Part shown: positions 1 to 6,997 of the stretch, piece after piece
Layout of the letters: the number at the start of each line of letters is the position of its first letter
How positions within the stretch are numbered: position 1 is the first letter of the stretch
NCBI GenBank assembly: GCA_016186635.1
Contig: JACPLI010000008.1
Location: 1-32,625, forward strand
Source of the DNA: Candidatus Liptonbacteria bacterium
Lineage (GTDB): Bacteria > Patescibacteriota > Minisyncoccia > UBA6257 > 2-01-FULL-56-20
DNA length: 32,625 nt
Reading direction: 5' to 3'
Position numbers and translations under genes: made by a program
Notes under the pieces: model-generated
What the model was told of the DNA's origin: nothing
The model's input: only the letters and a program-made list of their open reading frames with translations
The model's database searches: none

Positions 1-20
1 CCCCGCACATTTTGTGTTTT

Positions 21-141
21 TGCATGAAGATAGACAATCGGATGTCTATCTTCCGGTCAAGGCAGACGAAAAAGTTTGACTATATCGAGCTTTTTCGTCT
101 GCCGACACTCAAAAAACCAACACGAAAGTTCCCTTAACCCA
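21..141. repeat. Left copy of 121-bp terminal inverted repeat
   Basis: This segment is identical, base for base, to the reverse complement of 32505-32625. It contains two nested hairpins: an 8-bp stem at 28-49 (GATAGACA/TGTCTATC) and a 14-bp stem at 61-103 (GGCAGACGAAAAAG pairing with its complement) around a 15-nt loop. The first Cys-rich gene starts 25 bp inside it. Only 20 bases lie outside it on the left, and none on the right. A repeat of about k-mer length at both ends is what a short-read assembly gives when it stops at a multicopy element, so I read it as an interspersed repeat rather than a telomere. Confidence 0.9.
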
Positions 142-165
142 CCATAACGGTTGTGCATAAAAAAT

Positions 166-1869
166 ATGAATCCTGAAACCCGTACCTGCAAAAACTGCTC
201 CACCTCATTTACGATTGAGCCGGAAGACTTCGATTTCTACAAAAAAATTTCCGTCCCTCCCCCGACGTGGTGCCCTTCGTGCCGCTTCATGCGGCGGCTC
301 GCGTTCTATCAAGAGCGCAACCTCTATAAGCGGAACTGCGACCTCTGTGGGAAAAGCACCTTCTCGCACCACACCCCAAGCACCAGAAATGTCTACTGCG
401 CGCCCTGCTTTTGGAGTGATGCGTGGGACCCGGGCTCCTTTTATCGTGAATACAACCCATCGGTGCCATTTCTAAAACAAGTGGATGAACTTATCCGCAC
501 GAGCCCAAAAATAGCATTGAGTGTGAATTACCCCACGCTCGTGAATTCGGACTACATCAATCACGCGGGTCCTTGTAAAAACTGCTACCTCATTTTTGAC
601 GTTGAGAACTGCGAAAACGTTCTCTATTCCGTATTTCTGGACGATGTAAAAGACAGCATGGACTGCTACATGCTCATACACAGCGAGTTGTGCTACGGCA
701 ACGTGTCATGCGGAAGATGCTCGCGGGTATTTTTCTCCGAGGACTGCCCGGATTGCGTGGACGTGTGGTTCTCCAAGGACTGCCGGGGATGCACCAACTG
801 TTTCGGATGTATGGGATTGCGCAAGAAGAAATACCACTTCTTTAACGAACCCCTCTCGAAAGAAGAGTATACGAAGCGCATGAAAGAACTCCCGCTTCAC
901 TCGCGGAAAGGCATCGAAGAAACCTTGCAAAAAGTCCATGCTTTCTGGCTCACTCGCCCGCACCGCTACGCGCACCTCGGCGCAAAAAATGTGAACGTAA
1001 CAGGCGACTATGTGTTCTCCGCCTCCAAGAATTCAAAAGACATCTACTTTGGAATAGGAATCGAAGACAGCCGCTTTTGCCAATTCGTAGGCATGCTTCC
1101 GGCTAAGGATTGCTATGACTACACGCGATGGGGCAACGGCGCGGAGCGAGTATACGAGTGCCTCATTGTGGGCGAAGGCGCACGCGACGTCCGGTTCAGC
1201 ATCCAAACGTGGAGCGAAGTTCTCGACATCGAGTACTGCTTCTGGGTTACTTCTTCCTCACACATGTTCGGGTGCGCGAACATCCGTAAAGAAGAGTACT
1301 GCATTTTGAACAAGCAATACTCCAAGAGCGAGTATGAAAAATTGAAAATGAGGATAAGAGAGGATATGAACAAAAATCCATACGTGGACGCCACGGGTAT
1401 CGAATACAAATACGGCGAATTTTTTCCTCCCGAATTAAGTTTGCACGCCTACAACGAAACGCAGGCGATGGATATTTTCCCCATAACAGAAGCCGAAGCG
1501 GGAAAAAAAGGATACCTGTGGAGAGAACTGCCAACTCCGGCGTACAAGCCCACCATCACCGCTGATAAAATCCCCGACAGCATCCACGACGTGACCGACG
1601 ACATCCTCAAAGAAATCATCGAGTGCGAGTCCTGCAAAAAACCCTTCCGCATGGTGAAGCCGGAGCTCGAACTTCTGCGGCGCTTCGGACTTCCGGTTCC
1701 TATGAAATGTTTCAACTGTCGCCATTTGGCTCGCTGGGCACGAGTGAATCCACCTCGCCTCTGGAACCGCACCTGCGCGAAGTGCAACGCGGCGATTAAA
1801 ACCTCGTACTCCCCCGAGCGGCCGGAGATCATCTACTGCGAGCAATGTTATCGAGCAGAAGTCTCGTAA
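166..1869 (+). CDS. Cys-rich zinc-ribbon protein, paralogue A
   Basis: 567 aa, function unknown. The start is the ATG at 166, because the protein then begins MNPETRTCKNC like its neighbours (MNSETRTCRNC, MSSETRVCKSC); an upstream TTG at 151 only adds five residues. The order of parts is: a zinc-ribbon pair (about 1-90, CxxC...CPSCR, then CDLC...CAPC), a Cys-rich core in two similar halves, each ending in FGC..(L/I)RKK.Y...N..(Y/L)SK.EY, and a second zinc-ribbon pair at the C-terminus (CESC...CFNCR, then CAKC...CEQC). The two terminal modules resemble each other, so the protein looks built by internal duplication. No signal peptide or membrane segment is seen, so it is probably cytoplasmic and zinc-loaded. 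It is first of three tandem copies. This copy has the compact C-terminal zinc knuckles without the inserts seen in B and C. Confidence 0.85.
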   Translation: MNPETRTCKNCSTSFTIEPEDFDFYKKISVPPPTWCPSCRFMRRLAFYQERNLYKRNCDLCGKSTFSHHTPSTRNVYCAPCFWSDAWDPGSFYREYNPSVPFLKQVDELIRTSPKIALSVNYPTLVNSDYINHAGPCKNCYLIFDVENCENVLYSVFLDDVKDSMDCYMLIHSELCYGNVSCGRCSRVFFSEDCPDCVDVWFSKDCRGCTNCFGCMGLRKKKYHFFNEPLSKEEYTKRMKELPLHSRKGIEETLQKVHAFWLTRPHRYAHLGAKNVNVTGDYVFSASKNSKDIYFGIGIEDSRFCQFVGMLPAKDCYDYTRWGNGAERVYECLIVGEGARDVRFSIQTWSEVLDIEYCFWVTSSSHMFGCANIRKEEYCILNKQYSKSEYEKLKMRIREDMNKNPYVDATGIEYKYGEFFPPELSLHAYNETQAMDIFPITEAEAGKKGYLWRELPTPAYKPTITADKIPDSIHDVTDDILKEIIECESCKKPFRMVKPELELLRRFGLPVPMKCFNCRHLARWARVNPPRLWNRTCAKCNAAIKTSYSPERPEIIYCEQCYRAEVS

Positions 1870-1873
1870 AACA

Positions 1874-1905
1874 TCATGGGCTAATTCGTGCGAATTAGCC
1901 CATGA
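1874..1905 (+). other. Conserved hairpin in the A-B spacer
   Basis: A 15-bp perfect stem with a 2-nt loop lies just after the stop codon of paralogue A (arms 1874-1888 and 1891-1905). The same hairpin recurs after paralogue B, with outer pairs and loop changed. No T-run follows, so it is not a typical intrinsic terminator. It may stabilise the mRNA end or be a trace of the tandem duplication. Confidence 0.75.
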
Positions 1906-1931
1906 TAATAGCGAGTGAAATATAAGAAGCG

Positions 1932-1937
1932 TATCAT
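1932..1937 (+). promoter_or_regulatory. Putative -10 box of paralogue B
   Basis: TATCAT lies 8 nt before the ATG at 1946, inside a block that is conserved ahead of paralogue C (GTATCATTAAG, one variable base, then GTAATGA). There is no Shine-Dalgarno sequence. The spacing suggests a leaderless or nearly leaderless transcript. No convincing -35 box was found. Confidence 0.45.
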
Positions 1938-1945
1938 TAAGGGTA

Positions 1946-3802
1946 ATGAATTCGGAAACAAGAACTTGTAGAAACTGCCAAGCGCAATTTTTGATCGAAA
2001 CCGACGATTTTTCGTTCTACGAAAAGATAAAAGTCCCGCCGCCCACGTGGTGCCCGGAGTGCCGTTTTCGGCGGAGAATCATCTGGCGGAACGAACGAAA
2101 GCTTTTCCGTGGGAAAAGCGCCCTCTCGGGCCAGAATCTCTTTACCCTTTTTCCTCCCGAAGCGGGATATATTCTTTATAAAAACGACGAGTGGAGGGGC
2201 GGATACGCCCCGCTCGCTTACGGGCAAGATGTAGATTTTTCGAGACCCTTTCTCACCCAACTTTTCGAACTCGACAAAAAAGTACCAAAACCCGCAGGCA
2301 GCGCCGCGAGAATGGTGAACAGCGAATATTCGGACAACGCAAGCGACCTCAAGAACTGCTACCTCCTTTTCAATTCCAACTTTACCGAAGACAGCGCGTA
2401 CGGGAACGGCGTGGACCGGTGCCGCGCATGTTTCGACAACTCGCACATCCAGGATTGCGAACGCTGCTACCACTCGTTCTGGCTCACGAAGTGCTATGAA
2501 ACCCACTTTTCCTCCCGATGCGAGGACTGCACGAACATGTGGTTCTCGAAGGACTGCCGCGGCTGCAGCAACTGCTTCGGGTGCGTGAATTTACGCGCGC
2601 AGAAATACTGCGTCTTCAATAAGCAATACTCGAAAGAAGAATATCAGCAAAAACTTAAAGCACTGAACTTGTCTTCGTGGAAAAATCTCCAAGAAGCCGG
2701 CGCGAAGGCGAAAGAATTCTGGCTCCGGTTCCCCAACAAATTTATGCAGGGAGTACACAACGTGAACGTGAGCGGCGAGTTCATCACGCACTCGAAAAAT
2801 GTCCGCGACAGTTACCTTATCCGCGCGAGCGAGAATCTTCGCTATGTGCAATATTCGCAAGTGCCCTCCTCGAAGGATTGCTACGACTCTTCCCTCATCG
2901 GCTGCAACGCGGAACAGCTCTACGAATCCGCCGTATGCGGCTGGGGCGCGTCGAACATCAAGTTTTGCTGGGAATGCTGGGACAGCGCGGCAAACATGGA
3001 GTATTGCCTTTACTGCAACACTTCTTCCGACCTCTTCGGTTGCGCGGGCGTGCAGAAAAAGCAGTACTGCATCCTGAACAAACAGTATGAGAAAAATGAG
3101 TATGAGAAAATGAGAACGAAAATAATCGAGCATATGAATAAAATGCCGTACATCGTAAAATCCCAAATCCCAAGCTCCAAATCCCAAACAAGTCCCAATG
3201 ACCAAAATTCAAAATACGAAACAAGGGAAATAGCATACACATACGGGGAATTCTTTCCTCCCGAGTTCTCTCCCTTCGCCTACACGCACACCATTTCTCC
3301 CGACCACTTCCCGCTCTCAAAAGATGAGGCGCAGGCACTTGGATTCCGCTGGATAAACGCGAACCCCACCGAGTATCAGACGACGAAAAACGCGGCGGAC
3401 ATTCCCGATGCAATTGAAAACCTGCTCGACGATGTGCTCAAAGAAATCTTGAAGTGCGCAACGTGCGGACGTGCATATCGCATTATTGAGCCAGAACTCC
3501 AATTCTTAAAACAGTTGGGAGTCCCTGCTCCGCGCTCTTGCGTGGACTGCCGCCACAACGACCGCATTAGCCAAAGAAACCGGGCGGTGTTTTATGACCG
3601 GAAATGCATGTGCGAAGGCACGCATAGCGCTAGTCCTGCCCGTCCGGCAGGCGGGCGCGAATCGCAAATCGCCTATCATAAAAACACTGCCGCACACTTT
3701 CACGGCAACTTTCCCTGCTCCAACACATTCCAAACAAGCTACTCACCGGAACAACCGGAAATTATTTACTGCGAGCAGTGCTATCAGACAGAAGTGGCGT
3801 AA
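1946..3802 (+). CDS. Cys-rich zinc-ribbon protein, paralogue B
   Basis: 618 aa, same architecture as paralogue A: N-terminal ribbon (CRNC...CPECR), two-part Cys-rich core with WFSKDCRGC.NCFGC and FGC..VQKKQYCILNKQY, and C-terminal ribbons (CATC...CVDCR, ending YCEQCY). The second N-terminal ribbon is degenerate here, since the usual C..C pair after RNER is replaced by a Ser/Gly-rich stretch. The protein is longer than A because of two repeat-like inserts: a Gln/Asn/Ser-rich stretch around residues 406-428, and a Pro/Gly-rich stretch within the last knuckle (hairpin at about 3634-3656). The last knuckle also has the YHKN...HFHG...C extension found in C and D. Function unknown; no membrane segment. 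Confidence 0.85.
   Translation: MNSETRTCRNCQAQFLIETDDFSFYEKIKVPPPTWCPECRFRRRIIWRNERKLFRGKSALSGQNLFTLFPPEAGYILYKNDEWRGGYAPLAYGQDVDFSRPFLTQLFELDKKVPKPAGSAARMVNSEYSDNASDLKNCYLLFNSNFTEDSAYGNGVDRCRACFDNSHIQDCERCYHSFWLTKCYETHFSSRCEDCTNMWFSKDCRGCSNCFGCVNLRAQKYCVFNKQYSKEEYQQKLKALNLSSWKNLQEAGAKAKEFWLRFPNKFMQGVHNVNVSGEFITHSKNVRDSYLIRASENLRYVQYSQVPSSKDCYDSSLIGCNAEQLYESAVCGWGASNIKFCWECWDSAANMEYCLYCNTSSDLFGCAGVQKKQYCILNKQYEKNEYEKMRTKIIEHMNKMPYIVKSQIPSSKSQTSPNDQNSKYETREIAYTYGEFFPPEFSPFAYTHTISPDHFPLSKDEAQALGFRWINANPTEYQTTKNAADIPDAIENLLDDVLKEILKCATCGRAYRIIEPELQFLKQLGVPAPRSCVDCRHNDRISQRNRAVFYDRKCMCEGTHSASPARPAGGRESQIAYHKNTAAHFHGNFPCSNTFQTSYSPEQPEIIYCEQCYQTEVA
3160..3228 (+). repeat. Interspersed repeat read in frame inside paralogue B
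   Basis: A low-complexity run (AAATCCCAAATCCCAAGC...) encodes about 23 residues of the form KSQIPSSKSQ...PNDQNSKYET that paralogues A and C lack. A closely similar run, on the other strand, encodes NSQIPNSKFQ...NDQTSNFET inside the P-type ATPase at 18198-18266. Both are open in the same protein frame. Confidence 0.7.
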
Positions 3803-3808
3803 AGCCGT

Positions 3809-3838
3809 TATGGGCTAATTCGCACGAATTAGCCCATA
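3809..3838 (+). other. Conserved hairpin in the B-C spacer
   Basis: A 14-bp perfect stem (3809-3822 with 3825-3838) matches the hairpin after paralogue A. The two-base loop differs (CA instead of TG), and an outer base pair differs while remaining paired, which is a small amount of compensatory change. The sequence downstream as far as the next ATG is also conserved. Confidence 0.75.
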
Positions 3839-3864
3839 TAATAGCGGTTGGAATGTAAACAATG

Positions 3865-3870
3865 TATCAT
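3865..3870 (+). promoter_or_regulatory. Putative -10 box of paralogue C
   Basis: TATCAT lies 8 nt before the ATG at 3879, as for paralogue B. No ribosome binding site is present. It suggests that each copy of the array has its own leaderless start. Confidence 0.45.
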
Positions 3871-3878
3871 TAAGCGTA

Positions 3879-5687
3879 ATGAGTTCAGAAACAAGGGTTT
3901 GTAAAAGTTGTCAGAGGCAATTTGCCATTGAACCCGACGACTTTTCGTTCTATGAAAAGATCGGCGTGCCGCCGCCCACCTTCTGCCCCGACTGCAGGTT
4001 CCAGCGGCGGCTCCTGTGGCGAAACGAGCGTACGTTCTATCGCCGCGCGTGCGACCTTTGTAAGAGAAACATTATTGCGGTATATCCAACGGATTCTCCC
4101 TTCCCCGTCTATTGCCAGAAATGCTGGTGGAGCGACAAGTGGAGCCCCCTCTCCTACGGGCAGGACATGGACTTCTCGCGCCCGTTTTTCGAACAAGTAA
4201 AGGAACTCTGGAGCAAAGTCCCCGCGCTCTCCATCCAAAACGATGACGGCATCGCGAGCACGAACTCCGAGTGGTCCTACGACTGGGCGTTCAGCAAAAA
4301 CACGTATTTGAGCGTCTGCGGATGGTATACGGAAAACTGCTTTTATTCCTACTACGCCTGCTACGACAAGGATATTGCTGACTGCTATTTTATTTGGAAT
4401 TCGGAAATAGGGTATGAACTCGTGAACTGCGGCAAGTGTTACGGATCGAAGTACTGCACGCTCTGCTTCGACTGCACCGATTGCACGCTCTCCTACGACC
4501 TCCGGGGGTGCTCTCATTGCACGATGTGCGTAGGGCTCCGCAACAAACAATACTGCATCCTGAACCAGCAGTATTCCAAGGAAGAATACGCGAATAAACT
4601 TAAAGAATTGAATCTCGGCAATCGAGATGCGCTCGAGGCGCGCATGAAAGAATTCCGGGAATTCGCACTCCGCACGCCAAGAAAGTTCGCGAATCTCCTG
4701 AAATCAGTCCTCTGCACCAGCGACAACCTCATCACCTCAAAAAATTCCCATTCCTGCTTTTATGCGCAAGACCTTGAAAACTGCCGCCATATTGCGAATG
4801 TGGACGGCGCGAAGGATTCCTACGACTGCAATAACACTGGGCATGCAGAGCTCTGCTATGACTCCGTAACGCCCGACAACTCCCGCGGCAACAAGTTTTC
4901 CATTTTCTGCTGGAAATGCACCGAGGCGGAATACTCGAATAACTGCCACTCGTGCGTGAGCGTCATGGGTTCCTCGGGACTGAAGCACACCTCGTACGCG
5001 ATTTTGAACAAGCAATATGACAAAGAATCCTTCGGCAAGCTCAGGACGCGCATCATTGAACAAATGAAGCGCGCCGGGGAGTGGGGCGAATTTTTTCCGC
5101 ACACGCTCTCCCCTCATGCTTACAACGAAACCGCCGCGCTCGAGTGGTTCCCGCTCACGAAGGAAGAGGCGCTCGCGAAGGGCTACCGATGGAAAGATGA
5201 AGCAAAGAAAGAACATGTCCCCACAAAAACCGCCGCCGATTTGCCAAAAACGATTGCGGAAACGCCCGACTCCATATTGAATGAAGTAATTGAGTGTTCG
5301 CATGTGTACGTCGGGCGTCACAATAACCATGACAATGACCATGACCAGTCATCGTCATCGTTACCGTCATCGTGTAATCATAAATGCACCACGGCATTTA
5401 AGATTACTGTCGCTGAACTCCAACTCTACCGAAAACTCGACGTGCCGATTCCCACACTCTGCCCGAACTGCAGGCACTATGCTCGCCTGCAACAACGCAA
5501 CCCAGCAAAACTATGGAAACGCGCATGCCAGTGCGCGGGAACAAACTCCGAAAACGGAATCTACAAAAATACCGTGGGTCATAGTCATGGTAATAGTCAT
5601 TGTGAAGTTTCCTTCGAGACCTCATTCGCACCGGAGAGGCCGGAGGTTGTGTACTGCGAGCAGTGCTACAACGCGGAGATTGCGTAA
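3879..5687 (+). CDS. Cys-rich zinc-ribbon protein, paralogue C
   Basis: 602 aa, same family as A and B. The N-terminal module is complete (CKSC...CPDCR, CDLC...CQKC followed by WWSDKW). The Cys-rich core has the two FGC/MCVGLR-type repeats ending in YCILNQQYSKEEY and YAILNKQYDKESF. In the C-terminal ribbon the first CxxC is split: C-SHVYVG, then a His/Asn/Asp/Ser-rich stretch, then CNHKC. The extra stretch is coded by an ATGACN-type repeat at 5316-5385. The last knuckle carries YKNTVGHSHGNSHC, also partly repeat-derived. Function unknown; the extra His and Cys might still bind metal, which is inference. Confidence 0.85.
   Translation: MSSETRVCKSCQRQFAIEPDDFSFYEKIGVPPPTFCPDCRFQRRLLWRNERTFYRRACDLCKRNIIAVYPTDSPFPVYCQKCWWSDKWSPLSYGQDMDFSRPFFEQVKELWSKVPALSIQNDDGIASTNSEWSYDWAFSKNTYLSVCGWYTENCFYSYYACYDKDIADCYFIWNSEIGYELVNCGKCYGSKYCTLCFDCTDCTLSYDLRGCSHCTMCVGLRNKQYCILNQQYSKEEYANKLKELNLGNRDALEARMKEFREFALRTPRKFANLLKSVLCTSDNLITSKNSHSCFYAQDLENCRHIANVDGAKDSYDCNNTGHAELCYDSVTPDNSRGNKFSIFCWKCTEAEYSNNCHSCVSVMGSSGLKHTSYAILNKQYDKESFGKLRTRIIEQMKRAGEWGEFFPHTLSPHAYNETAALEWFPLTKEEALAKGYRWKDEAKKEHVPTKTAADLPKTIAETPDSILNEVIECSHVYVGRHNNHDNDHDQSSSSLPSSCNHKCTTAFKITVAELQLYRKLDVPIPTLCPNCRHYARLQQRNPAKLWKRACQCAGTNSENGIYKNTVGHSHGNSHCEVSFETSFAPERPEVVYCEQCYNAEIA
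5316..5385 (+). repeat. ATGACN/GTCATN hairpin repeat inside paralogue C
   Basis: One arm is made of ATAACC/ATGACN units and the other of GTCATC/GTTACC units, so the segment folds into a long imperfect hairpin. It is in frame and codes for the HNNHDNDHDQ and SSSSLPSS residues. The same repeat type occurs at about 5577-5606, 8868-8893, 27910-27955 and 30285-30358. Confidence 0.7.
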
Positions 5688-5731
5688 CAAAGAACTAACT
5701 AACAGTTCCTTGTAGCCAAATTTCATTCCTC

Positions 5732-5938
5732 CTATTTTACAAACCGAAAAATCCCAACATGAGACTTGAACTCTGAAGGAACATTAAACATTATCGGAAC
5801 TTCCACTCCTTTCTTTCTAGCTTTCTCATAGGCATCTTTTGCTTCCTTAGAAGAGGCGACTACCGTTTTCTCGTCTTCGGCGAGAGCTACCCACAAACCC
5901 TTATATTTCCTGTATATTTCAACCCAACTTATAGACAT
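5732..5938 (-). CDS. Small DUF5678-like protein
   Basis: 68 aa. The N-terminus has the pattern W.E.Y.KYKGLWVAL...VVA, followed by a helix rich in Ala/Lys and a VP.MF.VPSEF end, which fits the DUF5678 family (small proteins of unknown function, common in archaea and CPR). It stands on the opposite strand between paralogue C and the stub of another Cys-rich copy, so it may mark where that copy was lost. A perfect TATAAT lies 6 nt upstream of the ATG, which predicts a leaderless mRNA. Confidence 0.7.
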   Translation of the reverse strand: MSISWVEIYRKYKGLWVALAEDEKTVVASSKEAKDAYEKARKKGVEVPIMFNVPSEFKSHVGIFRFVK

Positions 5939-5944
5939 AGTTTA

Positions 5945-5950
5945 ATTATA
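5945..5950 (-). promoter_or_regulatory. -10 box of the DUF5678-like gene
   Basis: TATAAT on the minus strand is separated from the ATG at 5938 by six bases. Transcription would begin at or next to the start codon. No ribosome binding site is present. Confidence 0.65.
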
Positions 5951-5989
5951 CACTTTATAGTTTTGGACTCTCATTATAGGTGCTAATAA

Positions 5990-6106
5990 TCATTTTGCAA
6001 TATCCACGACGAGAAACTCTGCCCGAATGAGTTTGAAGCGTCATTTGCGCCGGAGAGAGCGGAGATTGTGTATTGTGAAGCGTGCTACAACGCCGAAATT
6101 GCGTAG
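5990..6106 (+). pseudogene. C-terminal remnant of another Cys-rich paralogue
   Basis: The frame ending at the TAG at 6104 reads ...CPNEFEASFAPERAEIVYC and then EACYNAEIA. This matches the last 30-odd residues of paralogue C and, better, of the broken copy at 27589-29318 (HGEESCPNKFETSYAPERPE). An in-frame stop lies at 5987, and no upstream part of the gene is recognisable. It shows that the left array once had at least four members. Confidence 0.85.
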
Positions 6107-6173
6107 CGGGCAAGTAATGTCCCGCTGAAACTTCAGAGAAAGCTGATAATAAAACAATCCGGCATAAAAATGA

Positions 6174-6494
6174 CTAGGTTTTCCCCTTTGATTCACGATA
6201 TTCTACAATCACTATCTCATCGGATTTTGCGATAGGTTTCTCATAGGTATAAACAGAACCAGAACCTGCGGCAACAAAATAAGTGGCGGATGCTACATCT
6301 ACTGATTCAACGTCCGGTGCTGGACATACTGGATTGGGATTCTCGCATTGCTTCGGTACTTCAATCTGGGAGTACAAATTCCAAAGTTTTTGAAAAGGCC
6401 AAATAATATACACTACTAAATTTATGAAAATGACGACAAGTACTGCTAAAACAGCTAAAGGGATTGCGGAGAACAACAATAATTTTCTTTTCAT
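6174..6494 (-). CDS. Hypothetical single-pass membrane protein
   Basis: 106 aa. Residues about 4-35 form one long hydrophobic segment (LLLFSAIPLAVLAVLVVIF...), preceded by MKRK, so the N-terminus is an uncleaved signal anchor. The rest (about 70 aa) has two Cys in a Pro-rich stretch (QCENPNPVCPAPDVE) and no domain I recognise. A TATAAT box 26 nt upstream supports a real gene. Confidence 0.55.
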   Translation of the reverse strand: MKRKLLLFSAIPLAVLAVLVVIFINLVVYIIWPFQKLWNLYSQIEVPKQCENPNPVCPAPDVESVDVASATYFVAAGSGSVYTYEKPIAKSDEIVIVEYRESKGKT

Positions 6495-6519
6495 GATCTA
6501 TTCTTGTGTAATTGGCCAC

Positions 6520-6525
6520 ATTATA
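6520..6525 (-). promoter_or_regulatory. -10 box of the hypothetical membrane protein gene
   Basis: A perfect TATAAT on the minus strand upstream of the ATG at 6494. The region further upstream is AT-rich, but no clear -35 box was found. Confidence 0.5.
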
Positions 6526-6609
6526 ACCGATTTTTCTAAAAATAAAAAGAGGGCGTAATACGCGAAACTCTGCCCTTCGCGAGTGTGAACTTATCCACAA
6601 TCATCCCAT

Positions 6610-6637
6610 TTGACACCCCTCCCCTCCGGCATATGAT
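6610..6637 (+). promoter_or_regulatory. Promoter of the riboswitch leader
   Basis: A consensus -35 box TTGACA (6610-6615) is followed after 16 bp by TATGAT (6632-6637). The predicted transcription start is near 6644, about 350 nt before the coding region, which leaves room for the riboswitch. Confidence 0.75.
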
Positions 6638-6651
6638 GACCTTACAAGTTG

Positions 6652-6667
6652 CATAGTTTCGAAAGTA
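6652..6667 (+). promoter_or_regulatory. Candidate operator shared with the arsR-nrdJ promoter
   Basis: CATAGTTTCGAAA (6652-6664) occurs identically at 14083-14095, next to the start of the ArsR-type gene. Here it lies in an imperfect palindrome (ATAGTTTC/GAAAGTAT) and at the tip of a longer stem (AAGTTGCATA/TATGCAACTT). It sits just downstream of the predicted transcription start, where a bound repressor would block elongation. Binding by the ArsR-like protein is inference. Confidence 0.5.
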
Positions 6668-6689
6668 TGCAACTTATTCACAATAAGCA

Positions 6690-6930
6690 GTGAGTCTAGA
6701 GGGTCCCTCCTTCGCGTAAAGCTACGGAGGGCGCAGTGGGGAAGCGGGTGTAAATCCCGCACAGTGCCGCTACGGTAATTCCGATGCATATCGGATAAGT
6801 CCGAGTACCAACCTCTGGAATGTGTGGTGCGTGTCCCAGCATTTTGCGGGGCAAGCTTCTCGAGCAAGAGGCAACCCTGATATGTCGAATCAGAGTCGTT
6901 CCCTCTTGCTGTACGCAAGAGTTTTTTTAT
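6690..6930 (+). promoter_or_regulatory. Cobalamin riboswitch with expression platform
   Basis: The conserved core is recognisable: GGGAAGCGGGTGTAAATCCC, then GCACAGTGCCGC.ACGGTAA, then a short stem (TTCCGAT/ATCGGA), and a B12-box-like AGTCCGAGTACCAACCT near 6797-6813. The paired stem CCCTCC/GGAGGG lies at its 5' side. Downstream, 6863-6871 (AGCAAGAGG) can pair with 6902-6910 (CCTCTTGCT) as an antiterminator, in competition with the terminator at 6903-6921. This is the usual layout for transcriptional OFF control by adenosyl- or hydroxocobalamin. The gene controlled is the transcobalamin-like protein at 6998. Confidence 0.85.
6903..6928 (+). terminator. Intrinsic terminator of the riboswitch
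   Basis: CTCTTGC (6903-6909) pairs with GCAAGAG (6915-6921), followed directly by seven T. An identical GCAAGAG at 6864-6870 competes for the same left arm. Confidence 0.85.
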
Positions 6931-6965
6931 TTCACTTCTGCGCAAGCAGAAATCTAAAAATCTGG

Positions 6966-6985
6966 ATTCCCGTTTCCACGGGAAT
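6966..6985 (+). repeat. ATTCCCG...CGGGAAT palindromic repeat
   Basis: ATTCCCGTTTCCACGGGAAT within TGGATTCCCG...GGGAATGAC, the common interspersed element that translates as PRKRES-type peptides. It lies between the riboswitch terminator and the start codon at 6998. Another copy is read in frame in the ATPase gene (16989-17045). Confidence 0.75.
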
Positions 6986-6997
6986 GACAAATCCATT

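Noticed and set aside
5316-5385. ATGACN repeats as a CRISPR array
   Set aside because: The units are six bases, degenerate and without unique spacers, and no cas gene is present.
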